Assembly (NCBI RefSeq): GCF_001592205.1
Contig: NZ_BCWM01000004.1
Location: 124,001 to 188,000 of the forward strand
Direction of reading: 5' to 3'
Origin: Brevundimonas vesicularis NBRC 12165
Lineage (GTDB): Bacteria; Pseudomonadota; Alphaproteobacteria; Caulobacterales; Caulobacteraceae
Length of the DNA stretch: 64,000 nucleotides
Below are positions 1 through 8,896 of the stretch, piece after piece. A program made the position numbers and the translations under genes. Every line of letters begins with the position of its first letter. Position 1 is the stretch's first letter. Below the pieces are notes generated by a model. It did not search any database. It was not told the DNA's origin and saw nothing but the letters and a program-made list of their open reading frames with translations.

Positions 1-1
1 C

Positions 2-721
2 CTGATCGGGCTGGCGCGCTGCATCGCCATGGTGCTGGTCTGGAACCAACTGGCGCGGGGCGACGACCAGTATGTCGCCGGTCTCGTCGCGTTCAACTCG
101 ATCTTCCAGATCCTGTTCTTCAGCCTCTACGCCTGGGTCTTCCTCACCGTCCTGCCGCCCCTGTTCGGCCTGCAGGGCAGCGTGGTGGACGTCAGCGTCT
201 GGACCATCGCCGGCGCCGTTCTCGTCTACCTCGGTCTTCCCTTCCTGGCCGGCTTCCTGACCCGGCGCAGCCTGATCGCCCGCCGCGGGGCCGACTGGTA
301 CGAGCGGCGCTTCCTGCCGCGCATCGGACCGATCACCCTGATCGCCCTGCTGTTCACCATCGTGGTCATGTTCAGCCTGAAGGGCGGCGAGGTGGTGGCC
401 CTGCCGCTGGACGCCCTGCGCATCGCCATTCCCCTGACCATCTACTTCCTCGTCATGTTCGTGGTCAGCTTCCTCATGGGCAAGCTGATCGATGCCGACT
501 ACCCGCGCACGACCGCCCTGGCCTTCACCGCCGCCTCGAACAATTTCGAGCTGGCCATCGCGGTGGCCATCGCGGCCTTCGGGCTGACCTCGCCGGTCGC
601 CTTCGCTGCGGTCATCGGTCCGCTGGTCGAGGTGCCGGTGCTGATCCTTCTGGTCTCGGTCGCGCTGTGGATGGGCCGACGCTGGTTTCCGGACACGGCC
701 CCGCCGGCGGACGCCGCCTGA
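2..721 (+). CDS. acr3: Arsenite efflux transporter of the ACR3 family (5' end outside window)
   Basis: C-terminal part, about 239 residues, of an inner-membrane arsenite exporter of the ACR3/BASS fold. The reading frame is open from base 2, so the true start lies upstream. The family cysteine segment ([12 protein letters not shown]) is at the beginning, and the late-helix motif [12 protein letters not shown] lies about 60 residues before the end; several hydrophobic spans alternate with short Arg-rich loops. The stop overlaps the arsN2 start by one base, and arsH follows, so this is an ars operon in the order acr3-arsN2-arsH. Family assignment is secure. Regulation cannot be judged because the upstream part is missing. 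Confidence 0.93.
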   Translation: MIGLARCIAMVLVWNQLARGDDQYVAGLVAFNSIFQILFFSLYAWVFLTVLPPLFGLQGSVVDVSVWTIAGAVLVYLGLPFLAGFLTRRSLIARRGADWYERRFLPRIGPITLIALLFTIVVMFSLKGGEVVALPLDALRIAIPLTIYFLVMFVVSFLMGKLIDADYPRTTALAFTAASNNFELAIAVAIAAFGLTSPVAFAAVIGPLVEVPVLILLVSVALWMGRRWFPDTAPPADAA

Positions 722-1140
722 TGGTCGTGCTGCATCTCCTGGACGCGGATGACGCCGGCCTGATCGCGGCCCTGCAGGGCGAGGGCCTGCCGGAGCCCGG
801 GGCCGGCCGCTACTTCCGAGCCGACGACGACAGCGCCCTGGCCGGCTACGTCGGCCTGGACGGAGAGGGGCGGGACCTGCTGCTGCGCTCCCTGGTCGTA
901 CTCGCTGGCCTGAATTCGCGGGGGCTCGGGAGCCGGATCCTGAGCGCCGCCGAGGCCGCGGCGAGCGAGCTGGGCGGAGAACGGCTCCACCTGCTCACCA
1001 CGACGGCCGAGCCCTTCTTCGCCCGGCGCGGCTTCGCCGCCGCAGATCGGGCGGCCGCGCCCGCCGCGATCCGGCGAACCCGCGAGTTCGCAGACATCTG
1101 CCCGGCCTCGGCCGCCTATCTGACCAAGGATCTCGGATGA
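721..1140 (+). CDS. arsN2: Arsenic-resistance GNAT N-acetyltransferase, ArsN2-like
   Basis: A 139-residue GNAT-fold protein. The acetyl-CoA loop region reads [11 protein letters not shown] (about residues 61-71), a form of the GNAT motif A (R/Q-x-x-G-x-G/A). [15 protein letters not shown] and the C-terminal [13 protein letters not shown] are typical of ArsN2 proteins of ars operons. ArsN1 relatives acetylate organoarsenicals; the substrate of ArsN2 is less clear. The ATG start shares its A with the acr3 stop, and the TGA overlaps the arsH ATG, so translation is probably coupled. A start further upstream would run into acr3. Confidence 0.85.
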   Translation: MVVLHLLDADDAGLIAALQGEGLPEPGAGRYFRADDDSALAGYVGLDGEGRDLLLRSLVVLAGLNSRGLGSRILSAAEAAASELGGERLHLLTTTAEPFFARRGFAAADRAAAPAAIRRTREFADICPASAAYLTKDLG

Positions 1141-1892
1141 TCTTCGCCCGCCTGCGGCCGCTGCCGGATCCCGATCATCTGCCGGCCCTGGACGCGGCCT
1201 ATCTGTCGAGCAACCCGGCCGCCGGCCTGGGTCCGCACGACCACCCGCCACGCATCCTTCTCCTGTACGGGTCGCTGCGCGAGCGCTCCTATTCGCGGCT
1301 CTGCGTCGAGGAAGCGGCCCGCTTGCTGCAGCGCATGGGATGCGAGACCCGCATCTTCGACCCCTCCGACCTGCCTCTGCCGGGCTCGCCCGGCGACGAC
1401 GACCATCCGGCGGTGCGCGAGCTGCGCGAGCACGCCCTGTGGTCGGAGGGCATGGTCTGGTGCAGTCCGGAACGGCACGGCCAGGTCTCCGGACTGATGA
1501 AGCTGCAGATCGATCACCTGCCATTGAGTTTGGGCGGCATGCGCCCGACCCAGGGCCGCACGCTCGCGGTGATGCAGGTGTCGGGCGGTTCCCAGAGCTT
1601 CAACGCCGTCAACACCCTGCGCCTTCTGGGCCGCTGGATGCGGATGATCACCATTCCCAACCAGTCGAGCGTGGCCAAGGCCTTTCAGGAGTTCGACGAG
1701 GCCGGCCGGATGAAGCCTTCGGCCTACTATGAGCGCATCGTCGATGTGATGGAGGAGCTGGTGCGCTTCACTGTCCTCACTCGACCGCACGCCACCCAGC
1801 TCGTGGACCGCTACTCCGAGCGCAAGGCGGCCGGCAGTCCGGTCGAGGCCGCAGCGGATCTCTCCGCCATCGCCATCGCGCGTCAGGCGTGA
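1137..1892 (+). CDS. arsH: ArsH NADPH-dependent organoarsenical oxidase/FMN reductase
   Basis: A 251-residue flavodoxin-fold enzyme. Known ArsH proteins use NADPH and FMN to oxidise trivalent methylarsenicals to the pentavalent form. The phosphate-binding motif [12 protein letters not shown] (about residues 42-53), the [19 protein letters not shown] segment and the SFNAVNTLR / [11 protein letters not shown] blocks are ArsH hallmarks. The ATGA overlap with arsN2 makes it the last gene of the ars operon. Length is normal for the family. Confidence 0.95.
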   Translation: MIFARLRPLPDPDHLPALDAAYLSSNPAAGLGPHDHPPRILLLYGSLRERSYSRLCVEEAARLLQRMGCETRIFDPSDLPLPGSPGDDDHPAVRELREHALWSEGMVWCSPERHGQVSGLMKLQIDHLPLSLGGMRPTQGRTLAVMQVSGGSQSFNAVNTLRLLGRWMRMITIPNQSSVAKAFQEFDEAGRMKPSAYYERIVDVMEELVRFTVLTRPHATQLVDRYSERKAAGSPVEAAADLSAIAIARQA

Positions 1893-1939
1893 GGCCGCGT
1901 CGGCGGCGCCTTGCGGCGTCGCGCGCCTGGCAAAGGTGG

Positions 1940-2003
1940 TAATTCGCCACTTCTGGCGAATTAGGCGGGTTGTTGGCGGTAACTCGCCAGATGTGGCGAA
2001 TTG
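1940..2003. promoter_or_regulatory. Two tandem inverted repeats (orphan operator pair)
   Basis: TAATTCGCCA / TGGCGAATTA (1940-1949 and 1954-1963) is a perfect 10-bp inverted repeat with a 4-bp centre. A second copy with two changed bases, TAACTCGCCA / TGGCGAATTG, sits at 1980-1989 and 1994-2003. The centres are exactly 40 bp apart, close to four helical turns, so both face the same side of the helix. They lie in the 186-bp gap between the 3' ends of convergent arsH and fic, not ahead of any recognisable gene. The half-site resembles those in front of the fic gene (ATTC[G/T]CC). Confidence 0.6.
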
Positions 2004-2078
2004 CGATCCTCCCTGTTGAGGCTCGGGTCTTGAGCGACCGACCTGGCGAAGTGCCGTGCCGGCGTCGTGCGGTCCCGC

Positions 2079-3188
2079 CTATCCTCGATCGACCAGCGAA
2101 TAGCTTGTGCTGCGCCCGCCGCCTTCATCCTTCACGAGGATGCCCCGCCCCACCAGATCGTTGATGTCGCGCAGGGCCGTGTCGGGCGAGGACCTCGTCA
2201 GCGCCGCCCATTTGGTCGAGGTGAGCTTGCCTTCGAAGCCGTCGAGCAGCCGGTTGATGACCGTGCTCTGGCGCTCGCTCAACGTCTGACCTGCTAGCGC
2301 CTCCCAGAAGCGCGCCTTGCGCATGACATGCGTCAGGGTGGTTTCCGCGCCATCGAACGCGCGATCGAGGCAGCCGAGGAACCAGTCCAGCCAGAGGGAC
2401 ACGTCCAGCGCGCCTTTCTGGGTCGCCTCCAGGGTGGCGTAGTAGTCCTTGCGCTCCAGCCTGATCTGGGCGGACATGCTGTAGAAGCGTTGAGCGCTTT
2501 TCTCGGAGCGGGCGAGCGCCATGTCGGCGATCGCCCGCGCGATCCGGCCGTTCCCGTCGTCGAACGGGTGGATGGTCACGAACCACAGGTGGGCGATCGC
2601 GGCCTTGAGGACCGGATCCGTCCGCGGCTCGTCATTGAACCAGTCGAGGAACGCCCGCATCTCGTCCTGCAGACGGTCGGCAAGGGGCGCTTCATAGTGC
2701 ACGCGCTCTCGTCCGAAGGGGCCCGAGACGACCTGCATCGGGCCGGAGCTCTCGTTGCGGCAGGCGCCGACGACGATCCTCGTCATGCCGCTGCGCCCGG
2801 TCGGAAACAGGGCGGCGTGCCAGGCGAACAGCCGTTCCTCGGTGAGCGGAGACGCAAAGTTCTGGGTCGCGTCGAGCATCATTTCGACGACGCCTTCGAC
2901 GTTGCGATCCGCGGCGGCGAGGGCCCCGATATCCATGCCGAGGCGGCGGGCGATGGAGGATCGCACCTGATCCTTGTCGAGCAGCTCGCCTTCGATTTCG
3001 CTGGATTTCAGGACATCTTCGGTAAGGGTCTCGAGGACGGCTTCAGCGCGGAGGTCGAAGCCGAGCGTGTGCATCCGGCCAAGCAGAAGGCCCTGGCGAT
3101 GACGGACGGCTGCGAGGCGATCGGCAAGCGCGTCAGCGCGCCAGTCCAGACGCGGCCAGCCTTCGATCTCATGGATGTATTGCGCCAT
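2079..3188 (-). CDS. Fic/DOC family AMP-transferase with DUF4172-type N-terminus and winged helix
   Basis: A 369-residue Fic protein. The catalytic motif HPFDDGNGR is at residues 207-215. A class II N-terminal inhibitory helix has the S-x-x-x-E-G motif at residues 62-67 (SSEIEG), which folds over the ATP site. The last about 70 residues (TLSERQSTVINRLLDG... DINDLVGRGILV) look like a winged helix-turn-helix, so the protein may repress its own promoter. The ATG at 3188 begins just inside a block of GCGGAGAATA-type repeats (3203-3302). Fic enzymes transfer AMP to hydroxyl side chains; the target here is unknown. It stands alone, with no small antitoxin beside it. Confidence 0.9.
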   Translation of the reverse strand: MAQYIHEIEGWPRLDWRADALADRLAAVRHRQGLLLGRMHTLGFDLRAEAVLETLTEDVLKSSEIEGELLDKDQVRSSIARRLGMDIGALAAADRNVEGVVEMMLDATQNFASPLTEERLFAWHAALFPTGRSGMTRIVVGACRNESSGPMQVVSGPFGRERVHYEAPLADRLQDEMRAFLDWFNDEPRTDPVLKAAIAHLWFVTIHPFDDGNGRIARAIADMALARSEKSAQRFYSMSAQIRLERKDYYATLEATQKGALDVSLWLDWFLGCLDRAFDGAETTLTHVMRKARFWEALAGQTLSERQSTVINRLLDGFEGKLTSTKWAALTRSSPDTALRDINDLVGRGILVKDEGGGRSTSYSLVDRG

Positions 3189-3202
3189 TCCCCGCACTCC
3201 TT

Positions 3203-3302
3203 GCGGAGAATATGGGCGCTATTCGCCGCAAGAGCAAGGTTATTCTCCGCGCGAAGTGCGGAGAATAGGGCGCCTAATCTCCGCACCAAGGGTGGTCTCC
3301 GC
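3203..3302. promoter_or_regulatory. Cluster of GCGGAGAATA/TATTCTCCGC half-sites before fic
   Basis: Six 10-bp elements of one motif: GCGGAGAATA (3203-3212), TATTCGCCGC (3220-3229), TATTCTCCGC (3241-3250), GCGGAGAATA (3258-3267), TAATCTCCGC (3275-3284) and TGGTCTCCGC (3293-3302). The 3241/3258 pair is a perfect inverted repeat with a 7-bp centre, and the first two form the opposite orientation with the same spacing. All lie within 115 bp upstream of the fic start, so the fic winged helix is the likely reader (inference). Confidence 0.6.
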
Positions 3303-3416
3303 ACGCTATCGGCTGCGGCCCCGCACCTTGGGTATCCGCGGACTGCGCGGCTATCGGCGCCCAAGCAGCTCCGAAACCCTGCCAACGGGTCGCAGTTGAG
3401 GGCCTCAGACGCCCGC

Positions 3417-5348
3417 TCAAGAGGCTGGGCGCGCGCCTTTCGGCGCCGCATGCCGGGAGAAGCCGACCACGAGGATAGCGATCGTCAGAAGCTGAACGGC
3501 GACGCCTTCGACCGTCGGATAAAGACCGAGGATCTCGATGCGGGGGATCCACGCCAGCGGATGGACATCGAGCCAGCCCGCCTCCTGCAGCGCCGCCACC
3601 CCCTTGCCGACGAGGACGACCGACAGGATGGCCATCAGGATCGAGCTCAGGGAGAAGAACCGGCCGATCGGGAGGCGCTTGCTGTAGGCCAGCAAGGCCC
3701 AGGCCACCACGGCCAGGATCGCCACCGCCGTAAGGGCGCCGGCCAGCATGCCGAGATGGCCGCCCTGGCTCCAGATCGCCGCATAGAACAGGATGGTCTC
3801 GAACACCTCGCGGTAGACCACCACGAAGGCCAGCAGGAACAGGAACCAGGCCGACCGTTTCGACAGGGCGTGAGAGAGCTTGTCGCGGATATAGGTCTGC
3901 CAGGCGTCGGCGTGCGACTTGCCGTGCATCCAGATGCCGACCGAGACGAGCACGACGGCCGCCAGAAGCGAGCCGAACCCTTCGGTCAGCTCCCGGCTGG
4001 CGCCGCTGATGGAGATGAAGAAGGTCGCGGCCGCCCAGGTGGCGCCGCCGGCGACCAGCGCGGCCACCCAGCCGCCGTGGACGTAGCGCAGCACCTCGGG
4101 ACGTTCGGCCTTCCTGAGGAAGGCGATCATCGCCACCACGATGAGGATGGCTTCCAGACCTTCGCGCAGCAGGATGGTGAAGGCGCCGAGGAAGCTGGCG
4201 AGATTGTCCGCCTCCTGGGGCGCGAGTGCGCGTTCGGCCGTGTCCAGCAGGGCGTTCGCGCGGGCGACCCGGTCCGCGACCTCCTGGGCCGGCGCGCCCC
4301 TGCTGATCGAGACGCGCAGGTCGGTCATGGCCGTCTCGACCCGCCGCAGCAAGGCGCCGTCGCGGGCGCCCAGCGCCGGCTCCATCGGTTCGACGCCGTC
4401 GAGATAGGCCGACAGGGCCAGGTCGGTCGCGGCCCTGCGATCGCCCCGGCGATAGGCGGCCTCGCTTTCGGCCAGTCGCGTCCGGGCCAGGGACAGGGTC
4501 GATCCCTCGGCGCGGACCGTCGCCTCCGGGTGGCGGCGCAGGTAGGCCGTGACCGCCCGTGCCTTCGTCTCGCCGATCCTTGTCGCCAGCTCGGCCGGCG
4601 TCGCCTGGGTGAGGGCGGCCAGGTCCGGGAAGACGGCGCGGATCGCCGGGTCGCTCTCCCAGAGGCGTCGACCTTCGGCGGCTTCGGCGTCGGTGAAGGC
4701 GAACCGGCCCACGTAGAAGGCCAGGGCCCAGCGGTCCTCGGCCGGCAGATGGGCGAAGCTGGCCATCGCCGTGCCCTCCAGCCCCTGATCGATGACCTGG
4801 TAGAGGCCGAACACGCTGCGCTGACGGGCGCGCTCCACATCCGCGAAGGCGATCGCGGGCGGATCAAGCCCCTCGGCGCCCGGGCCGTCGGCGCGTCCGG
4901 TCACGCCATGGCAGACCGAGCATTGCTCGGCATAGAGCGTCGCGCCGCGGGCCAGATCAGGCGGGAACGAAGGCGCCAGCGGGCTCGGATAGGCCGTCAG
5001 CACCGCGCCGGCGAGCGCCTTGGCCCGGTCGCCAACGACGCGCGGATCCGCCTTGTCCCTGATGGCCGCCTGCAGGGCCTCGGCGTCGCGGACCAGACCG
5101 GCCTTGGCCGGATTCGGCGGCAGGGCGTCCAGGCGGGTCCGGATCTGGCCGCCGAACTCGATCATCTCCCCGTATTCGGCCGGATTGGTCACCTGACCGT
5201 CGGCCACCGCGCCGGCGTAGTCGACCGCTACATAGTCGAGCAGCCGCCAGGCGACCTGGGCCTCGGAGGCGGACGGCGTCTGGGCCAGGGCGGGCGCGGC
5301 CAGCCCCAGGGCGAACAGCAGGGCAAGCAGACGGAGCAGAGGACGCAT
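3417..5348 (-). CDS. Cytochrome c / FTR1 family iron permease
   Basis: About 643 residues. A signal peptide (RLLALLFALGLAAPALAQ) is followed by a periplasmic cytochrome c-like domain with a CSVCH haem site near residue 143, a long helical periplasmic linker, and a C-terminal FTR1 permease of about seven helices. Both family iron-path motifs are present, REGLEA and REVFET. This architecture couples periplasmic redox to iron uptake across the inner membrane, as in EfeU-type systems (family knowledge). I chose the ATG at 5348; a TTG two codons upstream is possible. No EfeO/EfeB genes are adjacent. Confidence 0.9.
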   Translation of the reverse strand: MRPLLRLLALLFALGLAAPALAQTPSASEAQVAWRLLDYVAVDYAGAVADGQVTNPAEYGEMIEFGGQIRTRLDALPPNPAKAGLVRDAEALQAAIRDKADPRVVGDRAKALAGAVLTAYPSPLAPSFPPDLARGATLYAEQCSVCHGVTGRADGPGAEGLDPPAIAFADVERARQRSVFGLYQVIDQGLEGTAMASFAHLPAEDRWALAFYVGRFAFTDAEAAEGRRLWESDPAIRAVFPDLAALTQATPAELATRIGETKARAVTAYLRRHPEATVRAEGSTLSLARTRLAESEAAYRRGDRRAATDLALSAYLDGVEPMEPALGARDGALLRRVETAMTDLRVSISRGAPAQEVADRVARANALLDTAERALAPQEADNLASFLGAFTILLREGLEAILIVVAMIAFLRKAERPEVLRYVHGGWVAALVAGGATWAAATFFISISGASRELTEGFGSLLAAVVLVSVGIWMHGKSHADAWQTYIRDKLSHALSKRSAWFLFLLAFVVVYREVFETILFYAAIWSQGGHLGMLAGALTAVAILAVVAWALLAYSKRLPIGRFFSLSSILMAILSVVLVGKGVAALQEAGWLDVHPLAWIPRIEILGLYPTVEGVAVQLLTIAILVVGFSRHAAPKGARPAS

Positions 5349-5511
5349 GGTCAATCCAGATGTGAACGGCTCGCATTAGCATTCAGGCGGCGACGCTGTC
5401 GCGCTTTATTCGCGACGCGGCCGGGCTCGTAGGCGGCTACGGGTCCTCTACGCCCGCCGGGACGCCTCGGCGCCGCGCGGCCAGCCCGGGCAGCCACGCG
5501 ACGGGCGGTCG

Positions 5512-6921
5512 TTACAGGTGGATCGTGCGGTCGGCCACAGCCAGGCATGCCTCGCGCAAGGCTTCCGGAAGCGTCGGATGCGCATGGCTCGTCCGCGCCA
5601 CGTCTTCGGCCGCCGCGCCGAATTGCATGACGGCGACCGCTTCATGGATCAGGCTGCCCGCGTCCGGCCCCAGGATGTGCACGCCGAGAATCCTGTCCGT
5701 GCCGGCGTCCGCCAACACCTTGACCAGCCCGTTCTTCTCCAACCGCGCCTTGGCCATGGCGTTTGCCGAGAACGGAAAGCGCCCGACGCGATAGGCCACG
5801 CCGGCCGCCTTGAGGTCGTCCTCGGTGCGCCCGACTGAGGCCAGTTCCGGCCAGGTGTAGACGACGGCCGGGATCGTTCCGTAGTCGACATGGCCCGCGG
5901 CGCCGGCAAGGCGCTCGGCAAGGGCGATCCCTTCTTCCTCCGCCTTGTGGGCCAGCATGGCGCCGCCGATGACATCGCCGATGGCGTAGACCCCTTCGGC
6001 GCTGGTTCGAAAGCCGTCGTCGACCGGAATATAGCCCCTTGGGTCCGGCTTGATGCCGACCGTCTCCAGATCGAGTCCGTCGGTGGCGGGACGTCGGCCA
6101 ATGGACACGAGCACGACATCGGCCTTGATGGTTCCTCGCGCGCCGTCTCCCATGGGCTCGACCTCAAGGACGACGTCGTCCGCCTCCATTCGCGATCCGA
6201 CCACCTTGTGCGCCAGGCAGAATTGGAAGCCCTGGGCCTCGAGCACCTTGTGCAGCGCCGTCGACATCTCTGAATCAACGCCGGACGCGATCCGGTCGAG
6301 CACCTCGACGACGGTGACCTCGCTGCCGAGACGGCGCCAGACGGAGCCCAGCTCCAGTCCGACATAGCCGCCGCCGATCACCGCCAGATGGCGCGGCGCC
6401 GCCGTCAGGCTGAGGGCGCCCGCCGAGGTGACGATCCGCTGCTCGTCGATGGGCAGGTCCGGCAACGTCGCCGCTTTCGATCCGCTGGCGAGCACGATCG
6501 CCTTGCGGACCTGCACCTCGAAGCTGCCGTCCGGGGCGCTCACTTCCACACGGTCGCGCGACAGCAGCCGGCCGCGGCCCTGCAGGCGGGTGACCTTGTT
6601 CTTGCGCAGGAGGTAGGCGACCCCTTCACCAAGCTCCGTCACGACCCTGGCCTTGTGCCGCATGACGCCTGCAAGGTCGGCCCGCACATTGTCGACCAGG
6701 ACGCCGAAAGCCTCGAGATTGCGGGCCATCTCCAGCCGCTCTGTGGCCTGCAGCAGCGCCTTTGACGGAATGCACCCGATGTTCAGGCAGGTTCCACCGA
6801 GGAGTTCCCGGTCGTCGATAACCGCCACCGACATGCCGAGCTGGCTCGCCCGGATGGCGCAGGGGTACCCGCCCGGCCCGCCGCCGATTATCACCAGGTC
6901 ATAGGATGTCATCGAAGCCAT
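5512..6921 (-). CDS. lpdA: Dihydrolipoyl dehydrogenase
   Basis: A flavoprotein of about 469 residues that reoxidises dihydrolipoamide with NAD+. The N-terminal FAD site is GGGPGGYPCAIRASQLG; the redox disulfide is in GGTCLNIGCIPSKALL; the NAD site is VIGGGYVGLELG; and the C-terminal base pair is HAHPTLPEALRE. All catalytic residues are present. It lies 63 bp downstream of the P450 gene on the same strand, so they may be cotranscribed. No E1 or E2 dehydrogenase subunit is near, so it may serve housekeeping complexes or act as a spare copy. Start chosen at 6921 because a GAAGG sits upstream; the ATG at 6912 is the alternative. Confidence 0.93.
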   Translation of the reverse strand: MASMTSYDLVIIGGGPGGYPCAIRASQLGMSVAVIDDRELLGGTCLNIGCIPSKALLQATERLEMARNLEAFGVLVDNVRADLAGVMRHKARVVTELGEGVAYLLRKNKVTRLQGRGRLLSRDRVEVSAPDGSFEVQVRKAIVLASGSKAATLPDLPIDEQRIVTSAGALSLTAAPRHLAVIGGGYVGLELGSVWRRLGSEVTVVEVLDRIASGVDSEMSTALHKVLEAQGFQFCLAHKVVGSRMEADDVVLEVEPMGDGARGTIKADVVLVSIGRRPATDGLDLETVGIKPDPRGYIPVDDGFRTSAEGVYAIGDVIGGAMLAHKAEEEGIALAERLAGAAGHVDYGTIPAVVYTWPELASVGRTEDDLKAAGVAYRVGRFPFSANAMAKARLEKNGLVKVLADAGTDRILGVHILGPDAGSLIHEAVAVMQFGAAAEDVARTSHAHPTLPEALREACLAVADRTIHL

Positions 6922-6984
6922 CGCGTCAGCCTTCGCTGTAAGTGAAAGAGGGACGAAGGCGCCGGCCACCCGCATGAGCAAACA

Positions 6985-8244
6985 TCAGGCGCCGCCCTCA
7001 CGCGGGGAAGTCCGACGCGTCATCATTCGGAACCCGCTCCTGGGGAGGGCCGGAAGGCGGCGGAAGTCGATCTCCAGATCCTGAGCCGGCAGCCGGTAGT
7101 TCAGGCCGGCGAGCAAGCCGAGGGCCCGCTCCATCAATTCGACGACGATGCTTTCGCCGGGACAACGGTGACCGGTCAGGGCGTTCCCGCCGCCTTGGGG
7201 AATCAGGCCGAACGCGTCCCCGGAGCCGTCGATGAAACGCTCTGGCCGGAATTCGTCGGGATCGGTCCAGACGGCAGGATCGTGATTGGAGCCATAGAGA
7301 TCGAGGATCACCTGCCGACCCACCGGGAAGTCAAGGTTGCGCCAGCGAAACGGCGCGCGCACACGCCCGATCACCGCCGGGAAAAACGGATAAAGGCGTC
7401 GCACCTCCTGAACGAAGGCGCGGCGGCGGCCGGCGTCCGCGGTGGCCAGACGGGCCGCCGCGGGGTGCGCCTGCATCGCGTGCGCCACAAACACGATATA
7501 GACCGAGGTCGCCACGGTCGGCCTCAGCACATTGGCCAGTTCGACCGCCGCCGTCCGGGCCGCCAACGGTTCGCCATCATCCGCGCTCGCCCAGGCCCAG
7601 GCGTAGGCGGCGGTGTCTGGATCCGGCGCCAGTCGTCCGGCGCGAATGCCCTCGATGATCGAGGCCAGCCAGGCGTCGACGCGTCGCCGCGCGTACCTCG
7701 ACCACAGGTGGCGAGGCCCCCGCGATCCTGCCGCGTCAAACAGCGCCCTGAGGTGACTGACCCGTTTCGCTTCGTCGTCGGGATTCAGCGGCACCCCCGC
7801 CCAGCGGCAGACGGCGCGGGTGAGCACCGGCTGCAGGGCGTCGTACAGCACGATCTCTTCCTGGCCAGCCCATTCAACGGCCGCGCGTCGCCATTCCGCC
7901 TCGAACAGGTCGCCCAGCCGCGCGATCCGTTCCGGCGACATAAGAGCCATGAACACGCGTTTGCGGGCGCGGTGCGCTTCGCCATCCAGGCCCTGGACGC
8001 CGCCTTCGCCGAGCAGTGTGCGTCGGACAGGCGCCGGCATGGCGCCCGCGCGCGAGATGCGGGTCTCGTCGTAGAAGACCTGGGCCGCTTCGCGCCCTCT
8101 CAGACAGGCCGTCTCCTTCAGCGCCAGACGGGTCTCGATTGCGTCCGCGCCGGCCTGCTCGAACAGGCGGGAGATGCGCCTGTACGGGTCCGTCAAAAGG
8201 GCGAACGTCTGATCGGCGTGTCGCTGTGTCGATCGATGCGCCAT
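6985..8244 (-). CDS. Cytochrome P450, CYP152-like fatty-acid peroxygenase
   Basis: A 419-residue P450. The haem-cysteine region is QGGGNALTGHRCPGE, and the I-helix carries LRPTVATSVYIVF in place of the usual acid-alcohol pair. An Arg-Pro at this position is the mark of CYP152 enzymes, which use hydrogen peroxide to hydroxylate or decarboxylate fatty acids without a redox partner (family knowledge). The N-terminal substrate region and the EVRRLYPFFPAVIGRVR (ExxR) helix also fit. Soluble, no membrane anchor. First gene of a likely two-gene unit with lpdA. Confidence 0.88.
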   Translation of the reverse strand: MAHRSTQRHADQTFALLTDPYRRISRLFEQAGADAIETRLALKETACLRGREAAQVFYDETRISRAGAMPAPVRRTLLGEGGVQGLDGEAHRARKRVFMALMSPERIARLGDLFEAEWRRAAVEWAGQEEIVLYDALQPVLTRAVCRWAGVPLNPDDEAKRVSHLRALFDAAGSRGPRHLWSRYARRRVDAWLASIIEGIRAGRLAPDPDTAAYAWAWASADDGEPLAARTAAVELANVLRPTVATSVYIVFVAHAMQAHPAAARLATADAGRRRAFVQEVRRLYPFFPAVIGRVRAPFRWRNLDFPVGRQVILDLYGSNHDPAVWTDPDEFRPERFIDGSGDAFGLIPQGGGNALTGHRCPGESIVVELMERALGLLAGLNYRLPAQDLEIDFRRLPALPRSGFRMMTRRTSPREGGA

Positions 8245-8407
8245 CGAAGTCCTCCATGGACGAAGGGAGCGCGACGAGGGCCGCGGGATTACTCAAAACG
8301 TCGCGGTGACCCAATGGCTCCTGCATCATCCCGGGCCCGTTCTGACCTTCAGCGCCGACCTGCACGGCGAGGCCGAGGAGCGGTGCAAACCCGGGTCGGG
8401 TTCGTCT

Positions 8408-8842
8408 TCAAACCGGCGCCGAGGGATCGTGCAGGGCTTCGATCACCTTGCAGGCGGACACGCGGCCGCCGGCACATTCCGCCGTCATCCGCGAAAGCTC
8501 GCGTTGCAGGGCCCGGAGTCGGGCGATCTTATGCGTCACCTCCGCCAGATGACGTTCGGCGAGGATGCTGGCTTCGGCGCAGGGCCGATCAGGGTGATCG
8601 GACAGATCCAGCAGGGAGCGGATCGAGTCCAGATCGAAGCCCAATTGCCGTGCATGCCGAATGAACGACAGGCGGCGTTCCGCCGCGTCGTCATACATCC
8701 GCCGGTCGCTGGCGGTGCGCGGGGCGGCGGGAAGCAGGCCGATCTCCTCGTAGAAGCGGATGGTCGGGACCTTGACGCCGGTGGCCGCGGCGAGCTTGCC
8801 GATAGGGCGCAGGCCGGACGAGGCCGGGGAGGGCAGGGTCAT
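8408..8842 (-). CDS. MerR-family divalent-metal regulator (ZntR/CadR/PbrR type)
   Basis: A 144-residue MerR protein. The N-terminal HTH (PIGKLAAATGVKVPTIRFYEEIGLLP) and the coiled-coil dimer helix are clear. Cysteines lie in DRPCAEAS (the position of ZntR Cys79) and in the C-terminal loop AECAGGRVSACKVIEAL, the arrangement of Zn/Cd/Pb sensors rather than monovalent-copper sensors such as CueR. It is the third gene of the lspA-MAPEG-merR operon. It is the obvious candidate reader of the two matching 19-bp-spacer promoters at 9985-10015 and 10066-10096. The exact metal cannot be read from sequence. Confidence 0.85.
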   Translation of the reverse strand: MTLPSPASSGLRPIGKLAAATGVKVPTIRFYEEIGLLPAAPRTASDRRMYDDAAERRLSFIRHARQLGFDLDSIRSLLDLSDHPDRPCAEASILAERHLAEVTHKIARLRALQRELSRMTAECAGGRVSACKVIEALHDPSAPV

Positions 8843-8896
8843 CGCATCATCTCGCAGCAGCGGGCTGAAGGGCGGCAGGCGCAGGACGGAAAAGGA

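Noticed and set aside
499..1524. 341-codon minus-strand frame over arsN2 and arsH
   Set aside because: Arg/Ala/Gly-rich shadow of two well-recognised genes.
1970..2297. Small plus-strand frames between arsH and fic
   Set aside because: No homology and no ribosome-binding site; they run across the inverted repeats and the fic 3' end.
2328..5432. Open frame of over 1000 codons on the plus strand
   Set aside because: Antisense to fic and the FTR1 permease, Gln/His/Arg-rich composition without domains; a shadow of GC-rich coding on the other strand.
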